Assembly (NCBI GenBank): GCA_009363875.1
Contig: CM018685.1
Span: 64,460,593-64,524,592 of the forward strand
Reading direction: 5' to 3'
DNA: 64,000 nt
DNA from: Mikania micrantha
Lineage: Eukaryota; Streptophyta; Magnoliopsida; Asterales; Asteraceae
Positions 35,848-47,545 of the stretch are shown here, piece by piece. The position numbers and the translations under genes are program-made. The notes beneath the pieces were generated by a model that had not been told where the DNA came from, did not search any database, and saw only the letters and a program-made list of their open reading frames with translations. The stretch's first letter is position 1, and each line of letters starts with the position of its first letter.

Positions 35848-38800
35848 ATGAGGAATTCGGAATCTGAGCAAGCATTTTACATTCAGAGTGACGAAGATGA
35901 AGACAAGGATTCCATTGTAGGAGAAGACGATGCGAATGATTCAGAAATTTCAAATGATTCTGATGATGAGCCTCAACACCAGAGCAAACCTAATTCCTTA
36001 AACCCGTCATGGCCTCAAAGTTACAGGCATGTCTCCATCCTCTCTTTCACTGATTCAAGAATCATCACTTTTAAGAGTTATCTTTAAGTTTCGTGTGCGG
36101 CTTACAATTGGTTGATTTTTGTATGAATATTAATTCTTTTTTTTTTTTTTATACTGACGTTTCACTTTTCATGATTTGTTTTAGGTTTTATCCATTCATA
36201 ATGTACATGTCTTAATTTTTCTAGACCCATGTGAATTCTGCAACTTCTACAACAACCTTCTGCAACTTCTATGTAACATAAATCAATAATCAATAAGACC
36301 TTCATAAATCATAAGACCTGTTACAATCAAAGGTTTCTAGTGATAGAATGGTATCAAGATCCTAATAAATTGTGCATTTAAGGGGGCTAATATTATCATT
36401 TTGATACAAAAGCTAGTAATTTATGACTTTTGATTCATGATGTTTCAGGCAATCCATTGATCTGTATAGTAGTGTGCCATCACCAAGCTTGAACTTTCTG
36501 GGGACCCCTACACTGTCTCGATTAGGCAGTTCTTTCTTGTCATCAACACTGACAAGAAGACATACTCCTGAGATACTCCCAAGTTTGAGCAAACCCTTTT
36601 TGCCACAAACAATTGACAATGAGCAACCACAGGAAAGACGTAGCTCTCATTCACTTCTTCCACCACGTGGATCGTCTGCCAAGAAGTTGCCAGCTTATCA
36701 GAAATCTTCTAAGGCTTCACATGAGCTCCCTATTTCTAGGCAGAGCTCTTATGGTCAATCTGTGATTAATGGTATGCAACATGCACATAATTTTTTTTCT
36801 TGATTTCAGGGAGCTGAGCACCATTTTTAATGAATACATGAAACATAAGTAGAATTGCACGACGATGTTTTGAGTGCATAGAGAACACCTTAATGTTAAC
36901 ACAGCATTTGCTAGTTTGCATCTAAAATATGAGGTCTTCTAGTGACATTGTTTTTGGAAACCATAAGAACCTGCTACTTACGTGCTGGCTGGTGGCCTTC
37001 AATGCAGTATGCGCTGGCTGGTGGCCTTCAAGAGGATTACAGAAAACCAGTTGAAGTTGAGACCTCTAAGGCTCTAATGCAGGAATTCAAGCACTTATCA
37101 TTGTGCCTCCTCTTGAGGATATTTATCAAACCATTGAAGTCAAACTTCTATTTTCACTTGCAATTATTTTTTCTAGTTTTGCATACTTCATGGTTGGAGC
37201 TTGGAGTATGTTCATGTTTATAAATATGTATTTTTTTTCCTAATCCTGTCTTAGGTTTACTCCATGTAGACCAATCTGAAGTCCTCAATTTCTGATAGAT
37301 ATAGTTTATTTCCTACACCTTTGATGAAAATTGGTTTAATTGCCCCTACAATTTGTGGTCCCCTAAAAACATTTAACCAAAACAAGGTTGGTCCATAGTT
37401 TGGTCTACCCTCTCTTACCTCACATTCTTGGACCACACATTTAAATTTTGCAGCACACTATTCAGTGTAGTCAATACTCTGTTGTATCTTTGCTCCTTGT
37501 CAATATTTATCTAGCGGGGCCTTGTGCATAATATTATAATCTTTCACTTGATGCCTTTGTGCAGGCATAAATGTTCTTTGTGGAGTTGGAATTCTTTCAA
37601 CACCTTATGCTGTCAGAGAAGGAGGATGGATTGGATTGCTATTATTATTTGTCTTTGGTGCTCTCTCTTTCTACACCGGTATCCTCCTTCGATACTGTTT
37701 GGATAGTCAGCCTGGCCTCGAGACTTATCCAGATATTGGTCAGGCTGCATTTGGCACCACGGGACGTCTAATCATCTCTGTGAGTTTACTTCATTATCAA
37801 GCGCCATACTTTGCTACTTAATTACTTAAATGAAACATATACATTTATATCATCTATTGCTTGTATGTGTAACACTGCCAGAAACGGCATCATGACTAGC
37901 TGCTAACCATTTTTCTCTTTTTTTGGTTTTGTTTTGCTGCAGATAATTTTGTATGTGGAGTTATATGTAAGTATATTCAGCTAAATTTCCTTTTACTCAT
38001 TAAAATTTTGATTTTTGATCAGTTCATTTCTAAGTTTTACATGATCATCTAGTAATCTGTCATCAGTGTATGAAACTGAAACAATGCCAAGTCGTCCATT
38101 CTTTCCATATGAAAAGAGTCTACTAGAATTCTACACTTTATCTTGATATGTTTCTGATTATCATCATATTTTTTCGTGTCTTTTATACAAATTTCACGCA
38201 TAATTCATGTCTTATGAATAGTACTTCCTCTAACCTACTGGAATTGCAAGATTTTTCAATTTTAGACTCTCTCATATCAAGTTAAAACATCTCCAAATGT
38301 GGATAAACTTGTGTGGATTTGCTGCAGGCATGTTGCATTGAATATGTAATCTTGGAGAGTGATAATCTATCATCTTTTTTCCCAAAAGCACACTTAAATC
38401 TGGGAGTATTTATGCTTGATGCACATTATTTATTTGCCATTGTCTTCACCCTTGTCGTGCTTCCTACCGTTTGTCTCCGTGACATGAGTATTCTCAGTTA
38501 CATTTCTGGTAAGTAATATGAAATATAACTCTTTTATTAGCTTTCATGTTTTAACTTTGTTTATTTTATTATCCAGCCGGGGGAGTTATTGCATCCATTC
38601 TAGTAGCCGTTTGCTTGTTTTGGGTCGGCTTGGTTGATAAAGTTGGCTTTCAAATTGAATCCACAAAGGCCTTCAACCTCGCTGGTTTTCCTGTGGCTAT
38701 AGGGCTTTATGGCTACTGTTATTCAGGACATGCTATCTTTCCTAACATCTATACATCAATGGCAAATAGGAACCAATTTCCTATGGTACTTTTAGCCAGG

Positions 38801-41668
38801 TAAACAACTGTGTTGACCATGAAAAAGTCAACATACTTTTTAGAGTCATTGTTAAATATGTGGTCTTTGTTCTATGCAGCTTTGGAATATGTGGTGTTCT
38901 TTATGCCGTTGTTGCAGTAATGGGATACTCCATGTTTGGAGAATCAACAGAATCACAGTTCACTCTTAACTTGCCAGTGAATTTGGTTGCTTCCAAAGTT
39001 GCTGTGTGGACAACAGTAAGTTACAAATTCAGGTCAATATCATACATCTACTTTTCAAAACTTTAGCCCACTCTTTTTAAGACGATGCCGTAGGATGAGT
39101 GCTTGAGTCCCTCTACATTAGTTTTTATGCCTTCAATCCACTTTAATCGACTTGAAGGTCACCTGTCCAACATGAGCTGAGTTTAAGGCTTTAAGCTGAT
39201 CATGTTGGTCAGCAGGGCATTGATATGGTCTCATGAATTTTCTGGTAACGTGTTTTTTTACGAGTAACAAAGAAACAACTTCACTCTACTTATCCTACTT
39301 TAATTCTTTTGCAGGTGGTTAATCCTTTTACCAAATATCCTTTTGCTTGGATTAGTTATATAATGAACATAATCTTTCTTTATTAAAACTAAAGCATAAT
39401 TACATATGTATTGAATCGGTGTTCGTAGTCGGCGTCAATCTCTACCATCGGATCATCTTAAATCAAGATATGAACCATTTAAAATAGGAGTTGAGAGTTG
39501 AGTAGGAGTTGAGAGTTGAGACAATTACATGACAGTTTCAGATGATTACATGGCAGTCTCTAAATGTTATTACGGTTATGTAGTGGTTTTTAACGGTTAC
39601 GGTGGTTTATGATGGTTATGTTGTTTTTCAATGATAGGGATGTTCAAAATATATGAAATCCGAATCGTATTCGAAACCTGAAAAAACCAATCCGAATTAG
39701 AGATTTGGATATTCTGATAGATTCTGATCGGATATTATTATTCGACCCGATGAATACCCCTACAGTGCTTTCCGGAGGTTACGTGACGGTTTTTTAAGCT
39801 ATTTAAATGTTACTGATTTTATTTGATTAGTGTTTTTTTTAATAAAGATGGATTTTTTCCGTAATTTACGAATTGTATATTAATTAATTAAAGTAATATT
39901 GTTTTTGCTTTAAATGCTATTCGATAAAGTAATGATATTATAATAATAAAGTATCGGGTTATAGGAGGAGTATAAAGCAAATTAAAAAAAAAATGGGAAT
40001 TGCTTAAATTGTATTACCTTCACTAGATCTACGTATGCTTTGACCATATCTCCGGTGGCTATGAGTCTTGAGGAATTGCTACCATCAAATCGTCGGAAGT
40101 CTCGTTTATTATCCATCCTCATTAGATCGGGTTTGGTGCTCTCTATTTTGGTTGTAGCACTCACCGTTCCCTTCTTTGGTAAGTTAACCCCCCCACGTAC
40201 CCCATACTATTACTAAATACTAATGCATTTTAGTTTCTTGTATAAATAAACTAAATATGTCGGTTAATTTCTTCTTTTACAGGTCTTGTGATGTCACTCA
40301 TCGGATCTTTACTGACCATGCTAGTGGTATAATCTCCTTCACATTAGGGTACTATACAGGTTGTGCTTGTGGTTCAAACCTGGCATGAACATGTAATTTG
40401 GCATGAACTTGCAAATTGTGAACATGCATGTTTGCGGGTTCACTAACAAACAAACATTTTTTTCGAACAACAATTTGGATCACTAACGGGTCATAGACCC
40501 ACCCGATCGTATCCACACCCAATAGGAAGAAACCCATCATAGGTAAGAGAAAACCTCTTAGCACAACATGAAACCCTTATTTTGTCCATGCCAGGACTTG
40601 AACCCGTAACATTCCTAATATTAAAGCCACATGGTACCTCTTCTCAATCACTTGAGCTGAGGAACATTGGTACTGAAAAACAAACATACTTAATATAATC
40701 TCATTTATAATAGGGTTATTAATGGGTTAACATGAACCCAACCAACTTAACCCAAATAAAAATAAGAGTTAAAACTTTCATGTTACAAATTAATGGGTCA
40801 TACTTAATCTTTTTTTTTTTGTATATTAAAACTTTCATGTTACAAATTATAAGCAATGTTTTAAAAACCGGTATTTTAGGTGCACCGGATTTGGCTCAAA
40901 AATGGTTCAACCGTTTGAACCCGGACACACTAATTAACCATAAAATTCTATATAAATACAACTTATACTCAAATAAGTTTCCAAAACGTATACAAATTCA
41001 TCCAAAATAATCTAAAAGTACTCAAATTTTAATATTTTTTTTTTAAAATAAAAGTGCATAATAGGATTATGACATTGGCGTGTTAAACGCATCAAGTTCA
41101 TGATCGTTTAAAAGCCGAAAATCGCTTAAAAACCGAAATCTTGTGTTTTTTTGAACCGGAAATGCCGGTTTACCGGTAAAACCGGATTAAACTGACGGCA
41201 CAATCGATCAGAGGAACCTGCATAATACCGGAGTGTTTCGTACCGGATTAGTAAGCAGCAGCCGGTTGATCCAGAATCTTTTTAACTGAACCCAACCTCA
41301 TGTTAAAGTTCATGTTGTGTCAGTAAATCCCTACTTTAGAATTGCAAATACTAAACCGTTTCTAGAATCAAACATATTTTACATAAGGTGCATAAAGTAA
41401 CGTGACTGCATATCACTTTTACGTACAGACGTTGATACTTCCTTGTGCTTGCTTTCTGAGCATACTAAGGGGAAAGATAACCGGCATTCAGGTAAAAATC
41501 TAATATAGGGCATTCCAATTATAAATGCCGCTCAATATGTTCATTTATTAATCCTGCTTAATTTGTTGGTAGGGATCACTCTGTGGACTGATTATCGTGG
41601 TTGGAATCATCTCGTCACTTATTGGAACCTATACGTCGATTTCGGAAATCATTCAACAGTTGTCTTGA
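35848..41668 (+). CDS. AVT1-like vacuolar amino acid transporter (12 coding exons)
   Basis: This is an amino acid/auxin permease family (Aa_trans) protein of the plant AVT1 group, which moves neutral amino acids across the vacuolar membrane by proton antiport. Exons: 35848-36026, 36449-36771, 37565-37779, 37943-37966, 38328-38508, 38577-38799, 38880-39015, 39315-39334, 40033-40178, 40283-40326, 41429-41491 and 41573-41668. Together they give 1650 nt, or 549 residues, close to the family's usual length. Residues 1-165 are hydrophilic: an acidic, Ser-rich start, then SWPQSYRQSIDLYSSVPSPS and HTPEILPS, typical of the AVT1 N-terminus. The permease domain starts at GINVLCGVGILSTPYA (from residue 168), and about 11 hydrophobic segments follow to the C-terminus (SEIIQQLS). 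All joins keep frame. Odd points are a GC-AG intron 1, microexons of 24 and 20 nt, and a probable AT-AC intron 8. Function is inferred from family; the exact AVT1 paralogue is not assigned. Confidence 0.93.
36027..36448 (+). other. GC-AG intron (coding intron 1, AVT1-like)
   Basis: The reading frame requires exon 1 to end in TACAG at 36026, so the intron starts GCATGT and ends TTTCAG at 36448. Joining restores AGG CAA TCC (Arg-Gln-Ser) in the conserved N-terminal motif. No GT donor nearby keeps that motif. GC donors are a known minor class (around 1% of plant introns). Confidence 0.85.
39335..40032 (+). other. Probable U12-type AT-AC intron (AVT1-like intron 8)
   Basis: The intron begins ATATCCTTTT, the canonical donor of minor-spliceosome AT-AC introns, and ends CTAC. 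Joining ACC AA to G TAT GCT TTG restores the conserved Asn-Pro-Phe-Thr-Lys-Tyr-Ala-Leu. No GT-AG pair does so. A branch-site-like ACCTTCAC lies just upstream, with the candidate branch A at 40022, 11 nt from the exon, which is the usual U12 spacing. It carries one mismatch to the CCTTRAC consensus. The 698-bp intron contains an AT-rich insert with TAGGGATGTTC (39635) and ATACCCCTA (39762) ends, possibly a MITE without a clear duplication. Confidence 0.88.
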
Positions 41669-42125
41669 TCGTGTTTAGCTACCCTTATTTAAGCTTGATT
41701 GTTGCTGCCAACATAAAAATAATAGAATAGACATTTTATTTTTCTATATATTTTGTACTTGATAGTGTGGAAATTATTTGTCTTTCCTCTCTCTCATGGT
41801 ATCAAGATTATTTCAGATATATATATTTGATAAGAACTCAGATATATATAACTAAATTATAGGCATGGTTTGGAAATCAAGTGTCCTGGATGAACCATTA
41901 AAAATAAGTCTCTAGCGTGTTATAAATTTTTGTTTTTTGGTTTAAATTTTAAATATAAATAAATATATATCATATGAAAATAAATTTTAAAATTTTGTGA
42001 CCTTTAAAAAATAAACCCCAAACGAAGCCCCTGCTTGCTGCTCCTCCAGGCCCCTCATGATTTATGGGTAAAAATATGATATTGTTGAAAAAAGATAAAA
42101 ATGATATCACAATTCTATTCTATTA
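41669..42125. other. 3' region of the AVT1-like gene and intergenic DNA
   Basis: The first 150-200 bp are probably 3' untranslated region (AATAAT and AATAGA near 41718-41730 could serve as poly(A) signals). No further gene was recognised before the TA run at 42136. Confidence 0.4.
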
Positions 42126-42133
42126 ATAATACC

Positions 42134-42135
<2 letters not shown>

Positions 42136-42177
<42 letters not shown>

Positions 42178-42385
42178 ACTTATTCTATTAAGAACCATTA
42201 AATATCAAAGAACCATAAGAACTAATTTTGTACCACATATTTTAAGGGGTATAAAAGTAATTTCCTTTTAAAATAGTGGAAGTTACTTTTATACCCTTCT
42301 AGATTTGTGGTTAAAATTGGTTCTTTTAGTTCTCAACTTTAAAAAGTTCTCATTTGAACATCCCCCTATATATATATATATATTA
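42136..42385. mobile_element. MITE inserted in a TA microsatellite
   Basis: A segment of about 200 bp lies between TA runs (42136-42174 and about 42367-42380). It begins GGACTTATTCTATTAAGAACC and ends TTCTCATTTGAACATCCCCC. The ends are imperfect inverted repeats (AAGAACC..., complement AATGAGAAC...). The core contains GTATAAAAGTAA and its inverse TTACTTTTATAC. Like the 17823-18204 element, it appears to have targeted a TA microsatellite. Confidence 0.65.
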
Positions 42386-42397
42386 TATATGAGGGTT

Positions 42398-42700
42398 GTA
42401 TTTACTAATAAGAGATTTTTGCCCAATAATAGTAAGAAACAATATGAATTTGACATATGACATGATAAAAATATGAAAACCAAAATCTAGTAAAAAAAAT
42501 ATATTACAAAAAAATCCAGTACAAAAAATCAAAAATTTAGTACAAAAAAAATACAAAAATCCAGTGCAAAAAAAAGAATATAGTACAAATAAATAAAAAT
42601 GTAGTAAAAAATATAATGTATTATACCTAAATTTTCATTTCACATGTCAAACTCTTATTAGTTTTACTTATCTTAGACAAAAATCTCTTATTATTTAATA
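42398..42700. repeat. Dispersed repeat with GTACAAAAAAA units, copy 2
   Basis: The ends are inverted (AATAAGAGATTTTTGCC at the left; GACAAAAATCTCTTATT at the right). Between them are imperfect AAAATCCAGTACAAAAAA units, as at 32018-32345. The inverted ends mark it as a MITE. I found no clean target duplication. Confidence 0.7.
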
Positions 42701-45267
42701 TATTAAATAACATCAATGAAATAGTGGTTTTTTATTTTTTACTTTTTTTTGTCAACAAGTCGACGTGTCTCAAATGATTTGAATAATTTGTTTATTTCCT
42801 TTTTTAACAATGCGTGACATACAATTTAATTTTTTTTTTTCAACAAGTTGTGCCGCAAGAAACTTTTGGATTGGTTTATTACTTTTGTCTTTGTTCTTAG
42901 CTTTGTGTTTTAATTTTCAAGATCGTTTACAGTTGCACATATGTTTTTGTTTAGAAACAATTGTTTTCACGACAGGGTACGCATTCTATTTGTGTTAAAG
43001 TGACGGTCATTTTGACATATTTTTATACTCATGGTTTCAAATTGAAGATAGGATGGTAATTGAATCCTAACTCACATGCCGCAAGTAACCTGCTATTAGG
43101 TTTTAAAGCGACAAAAATTTTATATTTAATAAATTAAAACATAGGTGACAAATTTAAGAGTCAATATCATCAATGTGAAAATTGTCACTGTAATTATGTC
43201 ATAGGAAACAAAGCTCTGTATAACTTATCTAATATAATAAATCAAAATAATTATGTACATATGTCCTCTTGTGGTGCAATATTTTCCCGCTCAAACTTTT
43301 TCCCATCTTAATTAAGGTAGTATTAATCAATTCTCTGTAATTGATTATTTTTTTAAATGCTATAAATGATTTTCTTTTTTATCGTTAATTCAAATTAATT
43401 ATTATGTTTCGTTTTAATTTTGAAAGTTCAATTTATATTTTGTTTTACAACTACAATGAAAATTACCCTTCTTTTTTTAGGGATATTATTTTGTTCTTTA
43501 ATACAAAAACGCAAAAATGTATATGCTTTCTGCGCTACTTCCTCCTTTTCTGTGTTGATGTTCTGTAGTTTTATTAGATTTAATATGTGTTCTTTTGACT
43601 GCCTATTTATGTAAAACGCATGTTTCTATGTTATAAATATTTCATTTTTATTGAATATATCATTTACAAACAACTTAATTTTTATGTATAGTCTTGCTAA
43701 TGTGGATTTGTTTTCTATTGATCTCTAGTTGTTCGAAAAACAATTGTTTCTATTAAAATTGAAATCACATATTACAACATGGATTACAAGACTATTAACT
43801 ACACTCTCTTTAAAGTACCACAAGATTCTAAAAATTTCAAAGTAACTAAATGGTGCCCAAGTAAACACTCTAGACAATTAGGGAAGAGTGATTATAATAA
43901 CCCATTACCTTGTACTTACAATGTAGCTGCCTTCAAATTTGTTGCACGGATTGTCAATAACAAATTTACGGTATAGTAAATATACTTCAATTCGAATTAT
44001 ATATGTATATTGTGTTAATGTTAATGCATGAATTTTCATCTCACTTTTTACTTGGTAATGTGTATTTTTTATTTTGAAGTCCGTATATTAGTCTTTAGAT
44101 TGATATACAACAATTATAAAGTAAGAAGTCTATGTAAATATAAATAGTAAGAAGTCTATGTAAATATAAAGCAAAATGTTTGTTTAAGACAGAATATATA
44201 TTTCTTTAACCTAGTTATATGATATTACTAAATTTGTTATGATTTTTTTTATACTTTTAAGATTTTACTATCCTATATTTGTATTGCAAACGACAAATCC
44301 TTTTCTTTTTCCTATCGCATACAAAATCATTTATGATATATAGAAACAAGAAATGTATAGAACTCAAATTGTTTTTTTAATTTATAGTACATATTTTTTA
44401 GGTATATTACAATGAAACATAATTGAGGGAAAATACCCAGAAAATGATAATCTTATGTTAATGTGGTAATAATGGGTGCAATGATAACATTTCCCCAATA
44501 ATATATTCTCATTTATTATACAATAAGAGTATGCTTTAGGTTCAATTAAATTCGGTATTTATTATCTATAACTAAAATGTTGTTTCTAGATTAGTTATGT
44601 TGTCTTGTTAAAAATCTTAATTCGGTATTTATTATCTATAACTAAACTGTTGCTTCTAGATTAGTTATGTTGTCTTGTTATGTTAAAAATCTTAAGAAGA
44701 GAAAACCCAATGATATATGTTAACATAGTCAAGGGAATATTAGTGAAATGCATATAATCTTCCCCCTTATTAAACTAATATACACCTTTTGATATGTAGA
44801 GTTGGATCTTATACCGTATGAGCCTATGAGGGATGTTTATTGAAACATAACATTTTGTCTATACCGTATGAGCATCTACTCTACCTATGAAGGCTATGAA
44901 GGAATTCGTTCATAGAATGTTTTTTTTTATTGCACTTTTTTTTCTTTTTTATTTGATTTTTTTTTTGAGGTAGTTAATATTGTATCTGGATGTGGAACCA
45001 TTAGTGTATCGGATGAGGCCTCTTGCTTGGCGATTTGCGTTATCTTTTCAGTAAGCCAGTAAGCAATCCTCAAGAACGGAAGATCTAGACTTTCTACTAA
45101 CTCTATGGCATAACTCCGGTGTTCTTTTCCACCCGGCTGGGTTTACATGATTAAGCTAGGTATGTTATTTTGCACCTTTTATTTTGTTAATTTGTCTTTA
45201 AAACCAATTCGTGGTAATCTTTTATGATTACTTAGGAGGTGCATTTTATGATAGTACATACATTGAA
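42701..45267. other. AT-rich intergenic DNA with small tandem duplications
   Basis: A 65-codon open frame (43779-43976) begins MDYKTINYTLFKVPQ and has ordinary composition. I do not recognise it and see no supporting splice structure, so it is not called as a gene. Short tandem duplications: a 26-bp unit at about 44121-44172 (GTAAGAAGTCTATGTAAATA) and a 70-bp unit at 44551-44695 (TTCGGTATTTATTATCTATA). Confidence 0.5.
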
Positions 45268-45542
45268 CAATGTTTTTAAAGCCGGACCAAACATTGAACT
45301 GGTCTTTTTACTGGTCAACGGTCGGACGGGTCCAACTGGCCGGACCGGATTTAAGAACTGGATGACGTCATAGATATTATATAAATATATATAATAAAAA
45401 AACTAAAATATTTTTAAAAAACCGGTTCGACCGCCCGGTTTCCCGGTTCACCGGTCGTCCGCCCGGTTCACTCAAAAACGGTTTCAAGCACATAACTGTA
45501 CTGCCCTTAGTACCTAATCCCGGTCCGGGTTTGAAAACATTA
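45268..45542. mobile_element. hAT MITE, CAATGTTTT/CCGG family, copy 2
   Basis: This 275-bp element starts CAATGTTTTTAAAGCCGGAC and ends CGGGTTTGAAAACATTA. The flanks are ACATTGAA (45260-45267) and CCATTGAG (45543-45550), 6 of 8 identical. It has the same organisation as the copy at 34278-34568 but is older. A third, end-truncated relative starts near 40855 in the AVT1-like intron 10. Confidence 0.8.
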
Positions 45543-45837
45543 CCATTGAGCGAGAGTAAGGATGACCACACATGATGTTTACATAAAACCATGGGGTATG
45601 CTCCTTGGCCACAACCACTCCACTTAGGCGCCACATAGGCACACCATAACCACCCACTCCACCACTTGGTGATCATGCCCACTCCAACGGTCCAAAAATT
45701 AAAAGCCAAACAGCCGAGAGAAGTGTGGTTGTGGCCACGCCCAAGGGGCCGGTGTTCCACGCTCAACCCACGCCCCATCCACCCGGTACACCGCATAGGA
45801 GTACAGTCACACTTCTTTTCCATAACCTTCACCCTAG

Positions 45838-46580
45838 CAGGGGCGTAGCATAGAAGGGACCCGGGGGGTGACCGCTCCCCCTCTTTTTTTCGTTAGCAGT
45901 GTTAATTTTCGAGCTAAAAGGTTAATTTTTTTTAAAAAGATTTGATTTTGCCCCCCTGATTGAAAAAAAAAAATTTAACTTCGCCCCTCCTGATTGGAAA
46001 AAAATTATATTACCATCTTTTCTAAATAAAAAACTAAATAAAAATTACCCACTTATTAAGAACCTCAATTTTTTTTGTTCTTCTATAATTCCCCTAAATA
46101 TTTAAATCACTCTTTTATTTCCCCCATACTTCATATCCTATTTTCTTTCTTTTTCTTGGTCCCGATCAGAGGTCCATACCGCCCGCCCCCATTCTACCGC
46201 CACAGATTCCAGCCATCGCCCCATTCTCTTTCAAGCGCTTAGCAGCAACCATTTCACCAGCTAATCTTGACACAATTCTAGTTGGTAAATTTTTTTTCCT
46301 TCTTAAATTATTTTAAAAGAAACCTATTTTAATGTTAATATTCATGATTTTCTTTCAATATAACTGTGAAATTTAGAAGAATCAAATTAGTCATGTTTAA
46401 TCTAAAATACTGTATTATCTTCAAGATGAATGTTCCTTATTGTTTGACCCGACTTGACCCGAATCACTGACCCGTACATTTAACCCGACTAACTGAAACA
46501 TACCGATCGAATGGGAAATTTTTTTTTTGAGTTCATGTAAGTTTTCGCCCCCTTGTCAATTATCTGAGGCTCCGTCACTG
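45838..46580. mobile_element. hAT non-autonomous element, GGGGCGTAGC ends
   Basis: This 743-bp element begins CAGGGGCGTAGCATAG and ends GGCTCCGTCACTG, with a perfect 8-bp duplication CACCCTAG (45830-45837 and 46581-46588). The terminal repeats are imperfect (9 of the first 12 bases). The interior has GCCCCC-type phrases shared with the other hAT elements here, and no transposase. Confidence 0.92.
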
Positions 46581-46637
46581 CACCCTAGTAATGTTATGGA
46601 TCGATAACAATTAATTGAGAGGAAGATTCTATACTAA

Positions 46638-47348
46638 GGCCACAAGGAGTGGTCTCGTGCTTCCCCACTTTTCCCCGTTGCCACATCAGCGCCACATCAG
46701 CTTTCCCCAGTTTTTCTCACTTTTCCCCATTTTGCACGGTGTCGTCCCACTTTTTCCCACTTTTCTCCATTTTCAAATCTTATTTTTAATTTATTATATT
46801 TTAACAATAAAGTGTCTACTCCCAAACCCTACCCACCAAATTCCAAATCATCAGCCATGGATCCACTCTTCCACGTTCTCAACATCCTACCGTACTCCTT
46901 CCTCCGGCCACCGCGCCTCCGCCTGAAACTCCCCACCATAACCCTCCCTTCCACCATGACCGTCTTCTCCCTCTTCCTCCTCACATACTTCATGGTCGTC
47001 TCCGGCGTCGTCTACGATGTCATCGTCGAGCCTCCCGTCCGCCCAGTCGTCTTCATGTCCGGCCGAGTGAACGGCCAGTACATCATCGAAGCTCTTTCTT
47101 ACGGATTCATGTTCGTTCTCGGCGGATTGGGGATCATTCTCTTGGATCTTGCGATCTCCCCAAATCCAACAGATAGATTTCCTCTCCCAACGATCGACCA
47201 ACGGATACTTTTCCTTCCCCCAGTCTCGGCTTCAATCGGTGAAGGCTTTCCGATTTACCCCACCCCATTTCCGGGGGGCGGTGTCCCACTTTTTCCCGGT
47301 TCGGTGAAACCCTCCCCGGGTTCTTCCCGGCTTCCACTCCGAACGCCC
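46638..47348. mobile_element. Harbinger-like element carrying a captured gene piece
   Basis: This 711-bp element has ends GGCCACAAGGAGTGG and, inverted, GGGCGTTCGGAGTGG (10 of 15 matching, including seven consecutive bases). It is flanked by TAA on both sides (46635-46637 and 47349-47351), the target preference of PIF/Harbinger. Inside the ends lie CCCACTTTTTCCC-type repeats (about 46660-46770 and 47285-47300). Between them is the 5' part of an OSTC gene (see next entry). No transposase is present, so it fits the gene-capturing Pack-type class of non-autonomous elements. Confidence 0.75.
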
Positions 47349-47351
47349 TAA
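46812..47351 (+). pseudogene. Captured, 3'-truncated OSTC-like gene with foreign tail
   Basis: From the ATG at 46857 about 100 codons read as the plant OSTC (DC2) subunit of the ER oligosaccharyltransferase: MDPLFHVLNILPYSFLRPPR, MTVFSLFLLTYF, VVYDVIVEPP, GRVNGQYIIEAL, FMFVLGGLGIILLDLA. Two membrane helices are kept. Homology stops near 47156; the third helix and C-terminus are replaced by 65 Pro/Gly-rich codons that run into the transposon end. From memory of the family, the loop after VEPP also lacks about a dozen residues. An in-frame upstream ATG (46812) adds 15 codons. No internal stop interrupts the frame and no intron is visible in this part. Within the element it is probably non-functional, though a transcript could encode a chimeric 164-179 residue protein. 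Confidence 0.8.
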
Positions 47352-47545
47352 TGAATAAATAAATAAAGTGACACATTATTTTGTGATTCAATCTCGGTTT
47401 ATTTTTTTCATTTTTCTAATATTTAATAAGAGGACAAATATTATGTTTGTTACCTTTTCATCCTTATTTTCCTCACTTAATTTTCTAATTAAATAATTAT
47501 ATGAAATCGTAATGATATAAAAAAAATACACTTTTAGACACTTAG

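Noticed and set aside
39635..39762. MITE inside the AT-AC intron
   Set aside because: TAGGGATGTTC and ATACCCCTA ends look suitable, but the 8-bp flanks (TTCAATGA and CAGTGCTT) do not match.
40855..41290. Third copy of the CAATGTTTT/CCGG hAT MITE
   Set aside because: Only the left terminus is recognisable; the right end and duplication were not found, so no element is called.
43779..43976. 65-codon frame beginning MDYKTINYTLFKVPQ
   Set aside because: No family was recognised and there are no splice partners or flanking element ends. It is kept only as a remark in the region entry.
46812..47351. Functional OSTC gene
   Set aside because: The last third of the protein is replaced by transposon-derived sequence and the piece lies within transposon ends.
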